Below, piece by piece: positions 24,100 through 33,424 of a stretch of DNA of 34,376 nucleotides. The stretch is from Actinomycetales bacterium JB111. GTDB lineage: Bacteria > Actinomycetota > Actinomycetes > Actinomycetales > Actinomycetaceae. The position numbers were made by a program, and so were the translations under genes. How positions within the stretch are numbered: position 1 is the stretch's first letter; each line of letters opens with the position of its first letter. The stretch covers positions 1-34,376 of the forward strand of contig FUHX01000058.1 in the NCBI GenBank assembly GCA_900163555.1, written 5' to 3'. The notes under the pieces were generated by a model. That model was not told where the DNA came from. It ran no database searches and saw only the letters and a list, made by a program, of their open reading frames with translations.

Positions 24100-27000
24100 G
24101 TCATTCCTCCATCTGTGTGGGCCGCCCGGTTCCGGGCCGCCAGCACCGAATGGCGGTGCTGAAGAAGAACGTTAGGGCGTCTCGGACGATCTGCGCACCA
24201 GGCGGGCAGGGAACTCCTATCCGGGTAGTTCTGCCACCGGCAGTCCTGACGGCCGCGCGGCCACCCCAGGCCCACCCGGCGCGCACGGTGGTTCACCCCC
24301 GTCACACCCGAGGACGTCCCGTCCGCGACATTACGCAGGATCAGGCCACGAGCGTCACGCTCTGGTACGCGGATCCCACGGTCGGCTCGTCGGTGACGAG
24401 CATGCAGATGACCTCGCGGTCGCCGAGCTCGTCCCACGTGCCCTGGCTGGGGACGAGCCACGACACGCCGTATCCGCTCGCGTCGTAGGTGGTCCCGACG
24501 TACGCGCCCATCATCTCGATGCACTGCTGCTCCCCGAAGGCGTCCTCGCCCGGGAACTCGTCGGCGTCCACCTCGTACGTGTAGAAGACCTCGGCGATGT
24601 GCGGCTCCGAGCAGGAGACCTGCTGCGAGGCGTCGGCGTCGGCGAAGCACTGGCCGGGCTCCGCGCTGAAGACCCCCGGGGCCCCGTCGCTGGTGTCGAA
24701 CTGCGCCATCTCGTCCTCGGGGATCGGCGAGTCGTCGGCCCCGCCGGCGTCCTCGGAGTCGTCCTCCGGAAAGAGGTCCGAGATCGGTGGGTGACCGGGC
24801 GGGAGGTCGGGAGCCGCGCCGCCGAGAGCATCGGTGTCCACGCGGGAGACGAGCGCCCCGGTCCCGGTTCCGTACGCGACGAGAGCCACGAAGATCGCGG
24901 CGAACACGAATGCCGCCACCGACTGGGTGCGCGTCATGGTTCCCTCGTCTCTGCGTGGTGGTTGGCATCCGTAGCGACACAAGAGTAACGAGGCCTGCGC
25001 CCGCACCGGACGGCGCGGACGTGGTCTCCTCCCCATCGCATCCGGCGATCGCGAGGCGGCCGTCCGACACGGAAACCACCCAGATCGGACCGCAGGTGTC
25101 GGTGCGCGCGATGCGCGCGTCCCGCCAGGTCTCCAGCGCCGCGGCCGCGGGGTGCCCGAAGTCGTTGTCCGCGCCCACCGACACGAGGGCGAGGAGCGGG
25201 GCGGTCAGCCGGGCGAGTCCTGGATCCAGATTGCCGGACCCGTGGTGCGGGACCACGACGACGTCGACTCGGCCCAGCCCCGCCTCGCGCAGCCCCTCGC
25301 GCAGCCGCCGCTGACCGCCGGCCTCGAGGTCACCGGTCACCAGCACGGTGACGTCTCCGAACCCGTCGGACGGGACGGTCAGGTGCATGCCGATGGACGA
25401 CTCGTTGACCGAGGAGGAGTCCGCCGCGTCCACCGAGGTGCCCGGGGTCGGCAGGAGCACCGTGGCGGCGACGGGACCGAATCTCGCCGTGTCCCCCTGC
25501 CCGACGGCGAGGATCTCGGCCCGGGCGTCCGCGTCGTCGAGCGCGCGCCGCGCGGTGTCCGTCGTGCCGTCGCCGACGGCGCGGGGCACGAGGATCCGCC
25601 CGACCGGGACGGCCCCGAGAACCGCTGGGAGCCCGCCGGTGTGGTCGGCGTGGTCGTGCGTGAGGACCACGGCGTCGAGCCGGTCGATGCCCGCGTCGTG
25701 GACGCACCGGGCGGCGGCGCCGTCTGCGTTGCCCGCGTCGACGAGGACCGCCGAGCTCTCGCCCGTGCGCACGAGCAGCGCGGCGGCCTGGCCGACGTCG
25801 CACTGGGCGATGAGCCAGCCGTCCGGCGAGCCGGCGCCCGGGACCACCGGGGCGATCGCCACGAGTCCAGGCAGGATGCTCACCACCGCGACGGCCCGCA
25901 CGCGGGTCGCGGTGCGCGCCCACGCACGCGCGGCGAGGACCACGAGGACGGTGCCGCCCGCGAGGAGACCCGCACCGAGGAGTCCGCCCGGCAGCGGGAG
26001 GGAGGCGCCGGGCGCGTCGGCGAGGGTGCGCGCGACCCAGGCGATCCAGGCCGTGTGCCAGCCGGCGATCCGGGCGAGCACCTCCGCCGCCCCGTGCCAC
26101 ACGGGCTCGACGACGGCGGCCAGCAGCCCCAGGACGGTCGCTCCCGGCACGGCCGGGGCGGCCAGGACGTTGGCGGGGACCGCCGTCATCGCGAGGCGGG
26201 GGTCGAGGAGGACGATGACGGGCCCGCAGGCGAGCTGGGCGGCAGCGGGGATCGCCAGGCCGCGGGCGAGCCACCGTGGTACGCCGAGGGAGAGCCGGCG
26301 CGCGATCGGGCCGGAGAGCACGATGATCGCGGCGGTCGCCGCCACGGACAGGATGAGCCCGATCTCCCGGGCGATCGGCGGGTCGACGAGGAGCAGGCAG
26401 ACGAGTGCGACGGCGAGCGCCGGGAGCCCACGCGAGGGCCGGCCCACCACGCCCGCGAGGAGGACGACCGCGCCGGTCGCCGCGGCGCGCAGCACGGACG
26501 GCTCCGGGCGCACCAGCGTGACGAGCCCGAGCACGACGGCCGGACCGACGAGCGCGGCGATCCGCGGTCGGCCCTTGCCGACGACCGACAGGACGCCGAG
26601 GAGAAGCAGAGAGACGTGCGCACCGCTGACCGCCGTGAGGTGGGTGAGGCCGGTGACCCGGGCGGCGTCCTCGAGATCCGCGGGCAGGTCCCGGTCGTCC
26701 CCGACGGCGATCCCCGGCACGAGCCCTCGCGCCTGCGGCGAGAGGTCCCGGCTCGCCTCGCGCAGGCCCTCGCGCAAGCGGTCCGCGGCGCCGAGGATGC
26801 CGGTGGGCTCGCGCACGAGCTGGAGGGGTTCGTCCGCGAAGACGATCGCCAGCGCGCGGTCGGCCGGGTCGGTGGGGCGCGCGGTCCCCTCGAGCCGCAC
26901 GACCGAACCGATGGCGAGCCGCCCCTCGCCCGGCGGCGCGAAGGCGAGCACCTGGCCGGGCGGCTCGATCGCGAGACTGACGCGCACCTGTCCCCGGATA

Positions 27001-27419
27001 CCGGCCGCCGGATCGCTGAGGACGGTTCCTTCGATCTCGACTTGTCCGCCGGCGCTCATCGATGCCGTGAGCGGGTGGTCCGCGCGGGCGGCGTGATGCG
27101 CCCCGACGGCCACCAGGCATGCCGCCACGACGCCCGCCGTGAGCGCCACCTGCAGCCCGATGCGTGCGGCCACGCCGCCGCGCGTCCCCCGCACACGCAT
27201 CCGCCCGGACAACCACAGGGCGAGCACTGCGCCCAGCGCGGCGAGGGCGCCGGAGACGAGCACCGTCGTCGCGGTGGACCCCAGTCCGGCGGCCACCGCT
27301 CCCCATGCGGCGAGCGCCGCCGGAACGAGCCGGACGTCGTGCGGATCGGCCGGCCGCCGCGACGACGGTGCCGGCTCGTCGACGTCGTCGTCCTGTTCAG
27401 CCGGCGACGACAAGGTCAC
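23730..27419 (-). CDS. comEC: ComEC DNA-uptake channel, with no stop at its expected end
   Basis: ComEC is the inner-membrane channel for single-stranded DNA uptake. The recognisable protein spans about 795 residues: N-terminal membrane segments, an OB-like domain (EGTVLSDPAAG), the Competence domain (GLTHLTAVSGAHVSLLLLG) with further membrane helices, and a C-terminal metallo-beta-lactamase domain with THDHADHTGG (HxHxDH at 588-593) and VPHHGSGN. The GTG at 27419 follows GGGGAG and overlaps the comEA stop by 23 nt. After GCDGEE (residue about 796, near 25030) the homology-like sequence ends, but no stop codon appears in frame. The frame continues to a TGA at 23730 (1229 codons) as Arg-rich sequence across paralogs 3 and 2. 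The tail is probably not biological: a lost stop or a frameshift is likely. Function of the core is firm, its 3' end is not. Confidence 0.85.
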   Translation of the reverse strand: MTLSSPAEQDDDVDEPAPSSRRPADPHDVRLVPAALAAWGAVAAGLGSTATTVLVSGALAALGAVLALWLSGRMRVRGTRGGVAARIGLQVALTAGVVAACLVAVGAHHAARADHPLTASMSAGGQVEIEGTVLSDPAAGIRGQVRVSLAIEPPGQVLAFAPPGEGRLAIGSVVRLEGTARPTDPADRALAIVFADEPLQLVREPTGILGAADRLREGLREASRDLSPQARGLVPGIAVGDDRDLPADLEDAARVTGLTHLTAVSGAHVSLLLLGVLSVVGKGRPRIAALVGPAVVLGLVTLVRPEPSVLRAAATGAVVLLAGVVGRPSRGLPALAVALVCLLLVDPPIAREIGLILSVAATAAIIVLSGPIARRLSLGVPRWLARGLAIPAAAQLACGPVIVLLDPRLAMTAVPANVLAAPAVPGATVLGLLAAVVEPVWHGAAEVLARIAGWHTAWIAWVARTLADAPGASLPLPGGLLGAGLLAGGTVLVVLAARAWARTATRVRAVAVVSILPGLVAIAPVVPGAGSPDGWLIAQCDVGQAAALLVRTGESSAVLVDAGNADGAAARCVHDAGIDRLDAVVLTHDHADHTGGLPAVLGAVPVGRILVPRAVGDGTTDTARRALDDADARAEILAVGQGDTARFGPVAATVLLPTPGTSVDAADSSSVNESSIGMHLTVPSDGFGDVTVLVTGDLEAGGQRRLREGLREAGLGRVDVVVVPHHGSGNLDPGLARLTAPLLALVSVGADNDFGHPAAAALETWRDARIARTDTCGPIWVVSVSDGRLAIAGCDGEETTSAPSGAGAGLVTLVSLRMPTTTQRRGNHDAHPVGGGIRVRRDLRGSRRVRNRDRGARLPRGHRCSRRRGSRPPARSPTDLGPLSGGRLRGRRRGRRLADPRGRDGAVRHQRRGPGGLQRGARPVLRRRRRLAAGLLLGAAHRRGLLHVRGGRRRVPGRGRLRGAAVHRDDGRVRRDHLRRERIRRVVARPQPGHVGRARRPRGHLHARHRRADRGIRVPERDARGLILRNVADGTSSGVTGVNHRARRVGLGWPRGRQDCRWQNYPDRSSLPAWCADRPRRPNVLLQHRHSVLAARNRAAHTDGGMTCSARLSQRDARWRSLRRSRSWPWAWVRAATTSRLLPPPAAAPSSPTAATRTPTPTLTPVATPRATTPARTPTPTPRATTRARTATPVATPARAWTSSTTARVPRASSPRTRASASTRSTPPR
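24120..24161 (-). other. Twin hairpins in the 5' leader of paralog 2
   Basis: Two stems lie just upstream of the gene at 24099: one around CCCGG-TT-CCGGG (near 24125-24136) and a perfect 8-bp stem CAGCACCG / CGGTGCTG (24141-24161). A TAACGT box at 24169-24174 could be the -10, so both would be in the 5' UTR. The rest of 24100-24340 shows nothing recognisable. Confidence 0.4.
24341..24937 (-). CDS. Septum_form-like exported protein, paralog 3
   Basis: This 198-residue protein carries the same C-terminal domain as the two genes downstream (EPGQC, VSC-SEPHIAEVFYTY, EFPGED, QQC, AYVG, PSQ, DREVICMLV, GSAYQS). Unlike them it has an N-terminal hydrophobic segment (about 6-28) without a lipobox cysteine, so it is membrane-anchored or signal-peptidase cleaved. 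An acidic Pro/Asp-rich linker follows. GAGGGAA before ATG 24937 sets the start. The gene directly follows the recognisable end of comEC and is wholly overlapped by the unterminated comEC frame. Confidence 0.84.
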   Translation of the reverse strand: MTRTQSVAAFVFAAIFVALVAYGTGTGALVSRVDTDALGGAAPDLPPGHPPISDLFPEDDSEDAGGADDSPIPEDEMAQFDTSDGAPGVFSAEPGQCFADADASQQVSCSEPHIAEVFYTYEVDADEFPGEDAFGEQQCIEMMGAYVGTTYDASGYGVSWLVPSQGTWDELGDREVICMLVTDEPTVGSAYQSVTLVA

Positions 27420-28293
27420 CGAGCTCCCCCATGAGGACCGGCCCGATCCCGGAGACCTCCTCGAGATCGGCGACGGAGGCGAAGGGTCCCACCTCCTCCC
27501 TCCGGGCGATGATCCGGTCGGCCAGCGCCGGACCGATGCCGGGCAGCTGCTGGAGCGTGGTCGCGTCCGCGGAGTTGATGTCGATCGGTCCGCCGACCGA
27601 TCCGCCGTCGCCAGAATCCGCTCCCTCGCCGGGCGGGGCCACCGGGTCCTGCGGCGGAGGTGCCGGCTCCGCCGAGCGCGGCTCCTCCCCGACCGCAGGG
27701 ATGTAGACCTGTTCACCGTCGACGACAGGCCGTGCGAGATTGACGGCCGACAGGTCCGCCTCGGGCACGGACCCACCCGCCGCCGCGAGCGCGTCGGCCA
27801 CGCGCGCACCCGCGTCCAGCACCACGACGCCCGGGGAGATCACGGCGCCCGCCACGTGAACGACGACCTCCGTCGCGACGGATTCCGCCTCCGGTGATTC
27901 GTCCTCGTCACCCGGTGAATCGCCGTCCGCGTCCGGGGACTCCCCGTCGGGGCCGTCGCCCGGCGAGTTCCCCGACCCCTCATCCCCGGCGCCCACCCCC
28001 TCAGCCGCTCCCGCGCCGGGATCATCCGGTGGCGCCGAGGCGTTCGCGACGGTCGTCCCGTCGAGGACGTCCTCGTCGCCCGGGCGGCTGAGCACATGTC
28101 GGAGCGCGATCGCACCGGCGACGAGGAAGAGGATCGCGAGGACCGCGATCACAGCGCGCCTGGACGGCCAGGCCCGCACGGCCCGGTCCTCGTCGTCCTC
28201 GGGGTCGACCTCAAGGTGGCCGGCCGCCGCGGTGTAGGCCGCCGAGGTGAGTGCGCGCAGGCGCTCGGCGGGTTCCCGACGGTCGTGGGCCAT
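27397..28293 (-). CDS. comEA: ComEA DNA-binding protein
   Basis: ComEA binds double-stranded DNA outside the membrane and hands it to ComEC. The 298-residue protein has a cytoplasmic N-terminus, a membrane segment (about 47-65, AVIAVLAILFLVAGAIAL), a long acidic low-complexity linker, an SLBB domain (VVHVAGAVISPGVVVLDAG) and a C-terminal double helix-hairpin-helix (DINSADATTLQQLPGIGPALA and EEVSGIGPVLMGEL). The ATG at 28293 is preferred over an in-frame ATG 81 nt upstream because a TAGCGT -10 box lies exactly 7 nt before it, indicating a leaderless message. comEC follows with a 23-nt overlap. Confidence 0.93.
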   Translation of the reverse strand: MAHDRREPAERLRALTSAAYTAAAGHLEVDPEDDEDRAVRAWPSRRAVIAVLAILFLVAGAIALRHVLSRPGDEDVLDGTTVANASAPPDDPGAGAAEGVGAGDEGSGNSPGDGPDGESPDADGDSPGDEDESPEAESVATEVVVHVAGAVISPGVVVLDAGARVADALAAAGGSVPEADLSAVNLARPVVDGEQVYIPAVGEEPRSAEPAPPPQDPVAPPGEGADSGDGGSVGGPIDINSADATTLQQLPGIGPALADRIIARREEVGPFASVADLEEVSGIGPVLMGELGDLVVAG

Positions 28294-28300
28294 GGCGGCG

Positions 28301-28306
28301 ACGCTA
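28301..28306 (-). promoter_or_regulatory. Putative -10 box, leaderless comEA transcript
   Basis: Read leftward, TAGCGT is followed by 7 nt and then ATG 28293. No ribosome binding site is present. This decides the comEA start. Confidence 0.5.
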
Positions 28307-28435
28307 GGTGCCACCGGATCGACCGGGAGGCGGCCGCCGTCGGGGCTGTGGACGGGACGGTCGTGGCGAGGCATGTGGACGACGCGCGGCTTCGGGCGGT
28401 CCCACCGCGCGGCCGATCTCGCAGGCGGGACAGCC

Positions 28436-28441
28436 TAGGAT
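28436..28441 (+). promoter_or_regulatory. Putative -10 box, leaderless DUF853 ATPase transcript
   Basis: TAGGAT lies 7 nt before GTG 28449 and there is no ribosome binding site. It forms a divergent pair with the comEA box. Confidence 0.5.
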
Positions 28442-28448
28442 TCCTCGC

Positions 28449-30437
28449 GTGGGAGACGAGACGACGTCACAGGCAGAGATCGCCCGACTCAAGGCGGAGG
28501 CGGCGCAGGCGGCCGCGGACGCCGCACAGGCGAAGGCCGCGGCCGCCCAGGCCGCGCTCGACGCGGCCATGGCCGCCTCAGGAACCGGGAAGGCAGCGGA
28601 GGCCGGGCCCGATCCGGAAGCCGAACCGGTCGACGAGGCCGAACCCGCGGCCGACGCTGAGCCCGAGGCCAAGCCTGCGGCCGAGCCGGCAGCGACGACC
28701 GAGCCCGGGCCCGAGGCCCCCGCCGCCGAGGCGACGGGGCCAGCGGAGTCCTCGTCCGCCGTCGGGGAGGGTGTGAATCCCGCTCCGGCCGTGCCGGAGT
28801 CCGACCTGTCCGGGTCCGCGGTCGCGATCCGCGCCGGCTACGCCGCCGAGGGCGCCCTGCTCCCGATCGGCGTGCTGCTCGAGGACGGGGAGCCGGTACC
28901 CGGCGTCGACCTCGGGCTCCCGCTGGCCACCCTCAACCGGCACGCGCTCGTCGCGGGCGCCACGGGGACCGGCAAGACCCGCACGCTCCAGCTCATGGCC
29001 GAGGGGCTCTCGACGGCGGGCGTCCCGGCACTCGTCACGGACGTCAAGGGCGACCTCACGGGCCTCCTGCAGCCGGGGTCACCCAGCGACAAGCTGCTCG
29101 CGCGGACGAACGCGATCGGGCAGCGGTGGGAGCCGACCGGCTTCCCGGTCGAGCTGCTGACGGTCGGCGAGGCGGAGGGCGCGGTCCCGGTGCGGACGAC
29201 CGTCTCCGACTTCGGCCCGCTGCTCATGTCCAAGGTCCTCGGCCTCAACGAGACGCAGGAGTCCGCGCTCCAGCTCATCTTCCACTGGGCGGACACCCAG
29301 GGCCTCGCGCTCGTCGACCTCGGCGACCTGCGCTCCGTCATCGACTACCTCGGCTCCGACGAGGGCAAGCAGGAGCTGCGCGGGATCGGCGGCATCTCGA
29401 GCGCCACGGCGGGCGTGATCCTGCGGGAGGTCTCCGCGCTCGCCGCCCAGGGTGCGGAGGAGTTCTTCGGCGAGGCGGCCTTCGACACGGCCGAGCTCCT
29501 GCGGCTGGCGTCGGACGGCCGCGGGTACCTGTCCGTGCTGCGCCTGCCGAAGCTGAACGAACGCCCCCAGCTGCTGTCGACGTTCGTCATGTGGCTGCTC
29601 GCGGACCTGTTCTCCTCGCTGCCCGAGGTCGGGGACGCGGACAAGCCCAAGCTCGTGTTCTTCTTCGACGAGGCGCACCTGCTGTTCAACGACGCGTCCA
29701 CGGAGTTCCTCCGCCAGGTCGTCGCGACGGTGCGGCTCGTGCGCTCGAAGGGCGTCGGCGTCGTGTTCGTCACCCAGTCGCCGACCGACGTCCCGGAGGA
29801 CGTCCTCGCCCAGCTCGGCGGGCGCGTCCAGCACGCCCTGCGCGCCCACACCCCGAAGGACGCGGCCGAGCTGAAGAAGGCCGTCACCACCTTCCCGACG
29901 ACGGACATCGACCTCGCCCAGGTCCTCACCTCGCTCGGCACGGGCGAGGCGGTCGTGACCGTGCTGAACGAGGACGGCAGCCCGACGCCGGTCGCGGTCA
30001 CCCGGATCCTCGCGCCCGCCGCGGTCATGGGCCCGGCCTCCGACGACGCCCTGGCCGCCACGCTCCAGGCCTCCGGCCTGCTCGCGACCTACGGAGAGCG
30101 CGTCGACCCCGAGTCCGCCACCGAGCTGCTCGCGGCCCGCATCGAGGAGACCGCCCGCCAGACCGAGCAGGCCGAGATCGACGCCGCGCGGGCCGCGGAG
30201 GAGGCCAAGGCCGAGGCCGCGCGCAAGAAGGCCGAGGAGAAGGAGATTAAAGAGCTCGAGCGCGAGATGGAGCGGGAGCGCAAGGCCGAGGAGAAGGAGC
30301 TCGAGCAGGCACGCCGCCGGGAGGAGCGCGCGGCGGAGCAGGCGGCGCGACGGCGCGACTCGCTCGTCAACTCGTTCATCCGCACCGCGGGCAACTCGGT
30401 GATCCGGTCGATGTTCGGCAACCGTCGGCGCCGGTAG
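28449..30437 (+). CDS. HerA-like ATPase, DUF853 family
   Basis: This 662-residue protein belongs to the DUF853 group of HerA/FtsK-type ATPases, whose cellular role is not established. An Ala/Glu/Pro-rich N-terminal region (1-130) begins with a coiled-coil-like heptad stretch. The ATPase core has Walker A GATGTGKT (170-177), VTDVKGDL, Walker B LVFFFDEAH (D407-E408) and FVTQSPTDVP. The C-terminus (about 555-640) is a highly charged Glu/Arg/Lys coiled coil, ending in a basic RNRRRR-like tail. No NurA-type nuclease gene accompanies it. The GTG start is inferred from the -10 box 7 nt upstream. A bidirectional terminator follows. Confidence 0.9.
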   Translation: MGDETTSQAEIARLKAEAAQAAADAAQAKAAAAQAALDAAMAASGTGKAAEAGPDPEAEPVDEAEPAADAEPEAKPAAEPAATTEPGPEAPAAEATGPAESSSAVGEGVNPAPAVPESDLSGSAVAIRAGYAAEGALLPIGVLLEDGEPVPGVDLGLPLATLNRHALVAGATGTGKTRTLQLMAEGLSTAGVPALVTDVKGDLTGLLQPGSPSDKLLARTNAIGQRWEPTGFPVELLTVGEAEGAVPVRTTVSDFGPLLMSKVLGLNETQESALQLIFHWADTQGLALVDLGDLRSVIDYLGSDEGKQELRGIGGISSATAGVILREVSALAAQGAEEFFGEAAFDTAELLRLASDGRGYLSVLRLPKLNERPQLLSTFVMWLLADLFSSLPEVGDADKPKLVFFFDEAHLLFNDASTEFLRQVVATVRLVRSKGVGVVFVTQSPTDVPEDVLAQLGGRVQHALRAHTPKDAAELKKAVTTFPTTDIDLAQVLTSLGTGEAVVTVLNEDGSPTPVAVTRILAPAAVMGPASDDALAATLQASGLLATYGERVDPESATELLAARIEETARQTEQAEIDAARAAEEAKAEAARKKAEEKEIKELEREMERERKAEEKELEQARRREERAAEQAARRRDSLVNSFIRTAGNSVIRSMFGNRRRR

Positions 30438-30466
30438 GCCGAGGGCGGCCGCGCCCCCACGTGAGG

Positions 30467-30497
30467 CGGTGGACGCCCGGCACCCGGGCGTCCACCG
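30467..30497. terminator. Bidirectional terminator between DUF853 ATPase and leuS
   Basis: A perfect 14-bp stem (30467-30480 with 30484-30497, loop CAC) lies between the convergent genes, 29 nt after one stop and 12 nt after the other. Confidence 0.85.
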
Positions 30498-30509
30498 TGC
30501 CGATCGCCC

Positions 30510-33377
30510 CTAGGGCACCACGTTGACGAGCGACGGCGCGCGCACGATCACGCGGCGCGGCTCGGCGCCGTCGAGGATCTTCTCGACCGGGCCGGCGGCC
30601 AGGGCGAGCGCCTCCAGGTCCGCCTCGCTGATGTCGGCGGGGACCTCCAGCTTGGCGCGCACCTTGCCCTTGACCTGGACGATCGCGGTGACGGTCTCCT
30701 CGATCAGCATCGCGGGGTCGGCGACCGGGAACGGCTCGAACGCCAGCGACTCGGCGTGGCCCAGCTTGCTCCACAGCTCCTCGGCCACGTGCGGGGCGAC
30801 CGGGGCCAGCATGAGCACGAGCGGCTCCAGCGCGGTCTTCGGCACCCGGTCCAGCGTGGTCAGGTGGTTGTTGAGCACGATCAGCTTGGCCACGGCGGTG
30901 TTCATCCGCATGCCCTCGTACTCGTCGGTGACGTCCGCGATCGTGCGGGCGACCAGACGGGCGGTCTCCTCGCCCATCGCGTCGTCGACCGCGACGACCT
31001 CTCCGGTCTCCTCGTCCACGACGTTGCGCCACAGGCGCTGCAGGAACCGCAGCGAGCCGACGACGGCGCGGGTCTCCCAGGGGCGCGACAGGTCGAGGGG
31101 ACCCATGGACATCTCGTACAGGCGGAAGGTGTCCGCGCCGTACTCGGCGTACATGTCGTCGGGCGTCACCATGTTCTTCAGCGACTTGCCCATCTTCCCG
31201 TACTCCTGGTCGACGGCCTCGCCGTTCCAGGTGAACCCGGTCTTCTCGTCGCCGACGACCTCGTCCGCCGGCACGTGCTGGCCGCGGGCGTCGGTGTAGG
31301 CGTAGGCCTGGATGTAGCCCTGGTTGAACAGCCGGTGGAACGGCTCGGAGCTCGACAGATGCCCCAGGTCGAACAGGACCTTGTGCCAGAACCGGGCGTA
31401 CAGCAGGTGCAGGACCGCGTGCTCGACGCCGCCGACGTACAGGTCGGTGCCGCCCACGCCGCCGTCGGGCGCGCCCATCCAGTACTGCTCGATCTCCGGG
31501 TCCACGAACGCGTCGGCGTTCGTCGGGTCCAGGTAGCGCAGCTCGTACCAGCAGGAGCCCGCCCACTGCGGCATCGTGTTCGTGTCGCGGCGGTAGTTCC
31601 TCCGCCCGTCGCCCAGGTCGAGCTCGACGCTCACCCACTCCTCCACTCGGCCGAGCGGGGGCTCGGGGGTGGACCCGGCGTCGTCGGGCGCGTAGGTGCG
31701 CGGCGAGTAGTCGGCGACCTCCGGCAGCTCGACGGGCAGCATCGAGTCCGGCAGCGTGTGGGCCACGCCGTCGGTGTCGTAGACGACCGGGAAGGGCTCG
31801 CCCCAGTACCGCTGGCGGGAGAAGAGCCAGTCGCGCAGCCGGTAGGTGACGGTGGCCTCGCCGTAGCCCTTGGCCGCCAGCCAGTCGGTGATCGCGGCCT
31901 TCGCGTCCGGGACGCTCAGCCCGTTCAGGGAGATCTCGTCGTTGGCGGACTCCACGATCTCGCCGTCGCCCGTGTAGGCGCCGCCGTCGTGGTCGGCCGG
32001 CGGGCGCACCGTGTGGACGACCGGCAGCTCGTACGCGGTCGCGAACGCGTGGTCGCGCTCGTCGCCGCCGGGGACGGCCATGATCGCGCCGGTGCCGTAG
32101 CCCATGAGGACGTAGTCGGCCGTGAACACCGGGATCTGCGCGCCGTTGACCGGGTTGGTGGCGTAGATGCCGGTGAAGACTCCCGTCTTCGTCCGGCCCT
32201 CGTCGGTCCGCTCCTCCTCGGTGCGCGTCGCCGCCTGCTCCTGGTACGCCCCGACGCCGGTGCGCGGGTCGGTCGCGCCGCCTCGCCAGGCGTCCGGGGT
32301 CCCCTCGGGCCACGCCTCGGGCACGAGCCCCGCGGACAGCAGGGGGTGCTCCGGGGAGACGACCATGAAGGTCGCCCCGAACAGGGTGTCGGGTCGGGTG
32401 GTGAAGACCTGCAGGTCCCCGTAGCCCTCGACGCCGAAGCGCACGTGCGCGCCCTCGGACCGGCCGATCCAGTTGCGCTGCATCGACTTGATCTTCTCGG
32501 GCCAGTCGATCTGGTCCAGGCCCTCCAGCAGGCGGTCGCCGTAGGCGGTGATGCGCATCGTCCACTGCGACAGGTTCCGCGTGAAGACGGGGTAGTTGCC
32601 GCGCTCGGAGCGGCCGTCGGCCGTGACCTCCTCGTTCGCCAGTACCGTGCCGAGACCCGGGCACCAGTTCACGGGCTGCTCGGAGACGTAGGCCAGCCGG
32701 TAGGTCGAGACGATCTCGCTGCGCTCGACCTCGCTCAGGTCCGCCCAGGCGCGGCCGCCGGGGACCTCGCGGGCGCCCGTCTCGAACTGCTCGACCAGCT
32801 CGCTGATCGGCCGGGCGGTGCCGGTGCCGCCGTCGCGGCGGGGCGCGGTCGGGTCGTACCAGGAGTGGAAGACCTGCGTGAAGATCCACTGCGTCCAGCG
32901 CACGAAGTCCGGGTCGGTCGTGGAGATCGAGCGACGCTCGTCGTGCGCCAGGCCAAGGCGGCGCAGCTGGCGCCGCATGGTCGCGATGTTCTCCTCGGTG
33001 GTGACCCGCGGGTGCTGACCCGTCTGCACGGCGTACTGCTCGGCCGGCAGCCCGAAGGCGTCGTAGCCGAGGGTGTGCAGGACGTTGTCGCCGCGCATGC
33101 GCCGGAACCGGCCGACGACGTCGGTCGCGATGTAGCCCAGCGGGTGGCCGACGTGCAGGCCCTTGCCCGAGGGGTAGGGGAACATGTCGAGCAGGTAGAA
33201 CTTCGGCCGCTCGGCGCGCGGCCCGGCGAGGTCGCCGGACGGGTTGTCGGCGTGGAACGTGCCCTCGGCAGCCCAGCGGTCCTGCCAGCGCTGCTCGAGC
33301 TCGCCCGCGAGCGCCGCCGTGTAGCGGTGCGGGGGAATGCTGTCGGCGGTGTGCGCTGCGGGAGTTGTCGTCGTCAT
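30510..33377 (-). CDS. leuS: Leucyl-tRNA synthetase
   Basis: LeuS charges tRNA-Leu and edits mischarged products. The 955-residue class I synthetase has the HIGH motif as HVGH (75-78) in [13 protein letters not shown], and the KMSKS motif as KMGKS (728-732). The CP1 editing domain has PDTLFGATF and the conserved aspartate in GDERDHAF, and an anticodon-binding and C-terminal domain completes it. ATG 33377 follows AGAGGACC. About 50 nt upstream an intrinsic terminator, preceded by a short Leu-containing reading frame, suggests attenuation control by leucyl-tRNA level. A marR-type gene lies further upstream on the same strand. Confidence 0.98.
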   Translation of the reverse strand: MTTTTPAAHTADSIPPHRYTAALAGELEQRWQDRWAAEGTFHADNPSGDLAGPRAERPKFYLLDMFPYPSGKGLHVGHPLGYIATDVVGRFRRMRGDNVLHTLGYDAFGLPAEQYAVQTGQHPRVTTEENIATMRRQLRRLGLAHDERRSISTTDPDFVRWTQWIFTQVFHSWYDPTAPRRDGGTGTARPISELVEQFETGAREVPGGRAWADLSEVERSEIVSTYRLAYVSEQPVNWCPGLGTVLANEEVTADGRSERGNYPVFTRNLSQWTMRITAYGDRLLEGLDQIDWPEKIKSMQRNWIGRSEGAHVRFGVEGYGDLQVFTTRPDTLFGATFMVVSPEHPLLSAGLVPEAWPEGTPDAWRGGATDPRTGVGAYQEQAATRTEEERTDEGRTKTGVFTGIYATNPVNGAQIPVFTADYVLMGYGTGAIMAVPGGDERDHAFATAYELPVVHTVRPPADHDGGAYTGDGEIVESANDEISLNGLSVPDAKAAITDWLAAKGYGEATVTYRLRDWLFSRQRYWGEPFPVVYDTDGVAHTLPDSMLPVELPEVADYSPRTYAPDDAGSTPEPPLGRVEEWVSVELDLGDGRRNYRRDTNTMPQWAGSCWYELRYLDPTNADAFVDPEIEQYWMGAPDGGVGGTDLYVGGVEHAVLHLLYARFWHKVLFDLGHLSSSEPFHRLFNQGYIQAYAYTDARGQHVPADEVVGDEKTGFTWNGEAVDQEYGKMGKSLKNMVTPDDMYAEYGADTFRLYEMSMGPLDLSRPWETRAVVGSLRFLQRLWRNVVDEETGEVVAVDDAMGEETARLVARTIADVTDEYEGMRMNTAVAKLIVLNNHLTTLDRVPKTALEPLVLMLAPVAPHVAEELWSKLGHAESLAFEPFPVADPAMLIEETVTAIVQVKGKVRAKLEVPADISEADLEALALAAGPVEKILDGAEPRRVIVRAPSLVNVVP

Positions 33378-33424
33378 GGTCCTCTGCTCGTCTCGACGGT
33401 GGTGCTCGCGGGCCCCTAGGGCAG

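Noticed and set aside
28294-28374. Alternative comEA start 81 nt upstream
   Set aside because: No ribosome binding site or -10 box at leaderless spacing, unlike ATG 28293; the added residues look non-conserved.
30756-33419. Very long open frame on the plus strand opposite leuS (887 codons)
   Set aside because: It is antisense to a fully convincing leuS, is rich in Arg/Gly/Val low-information sequence and shows no domain. High G+C leaves few stops in antisense frames.
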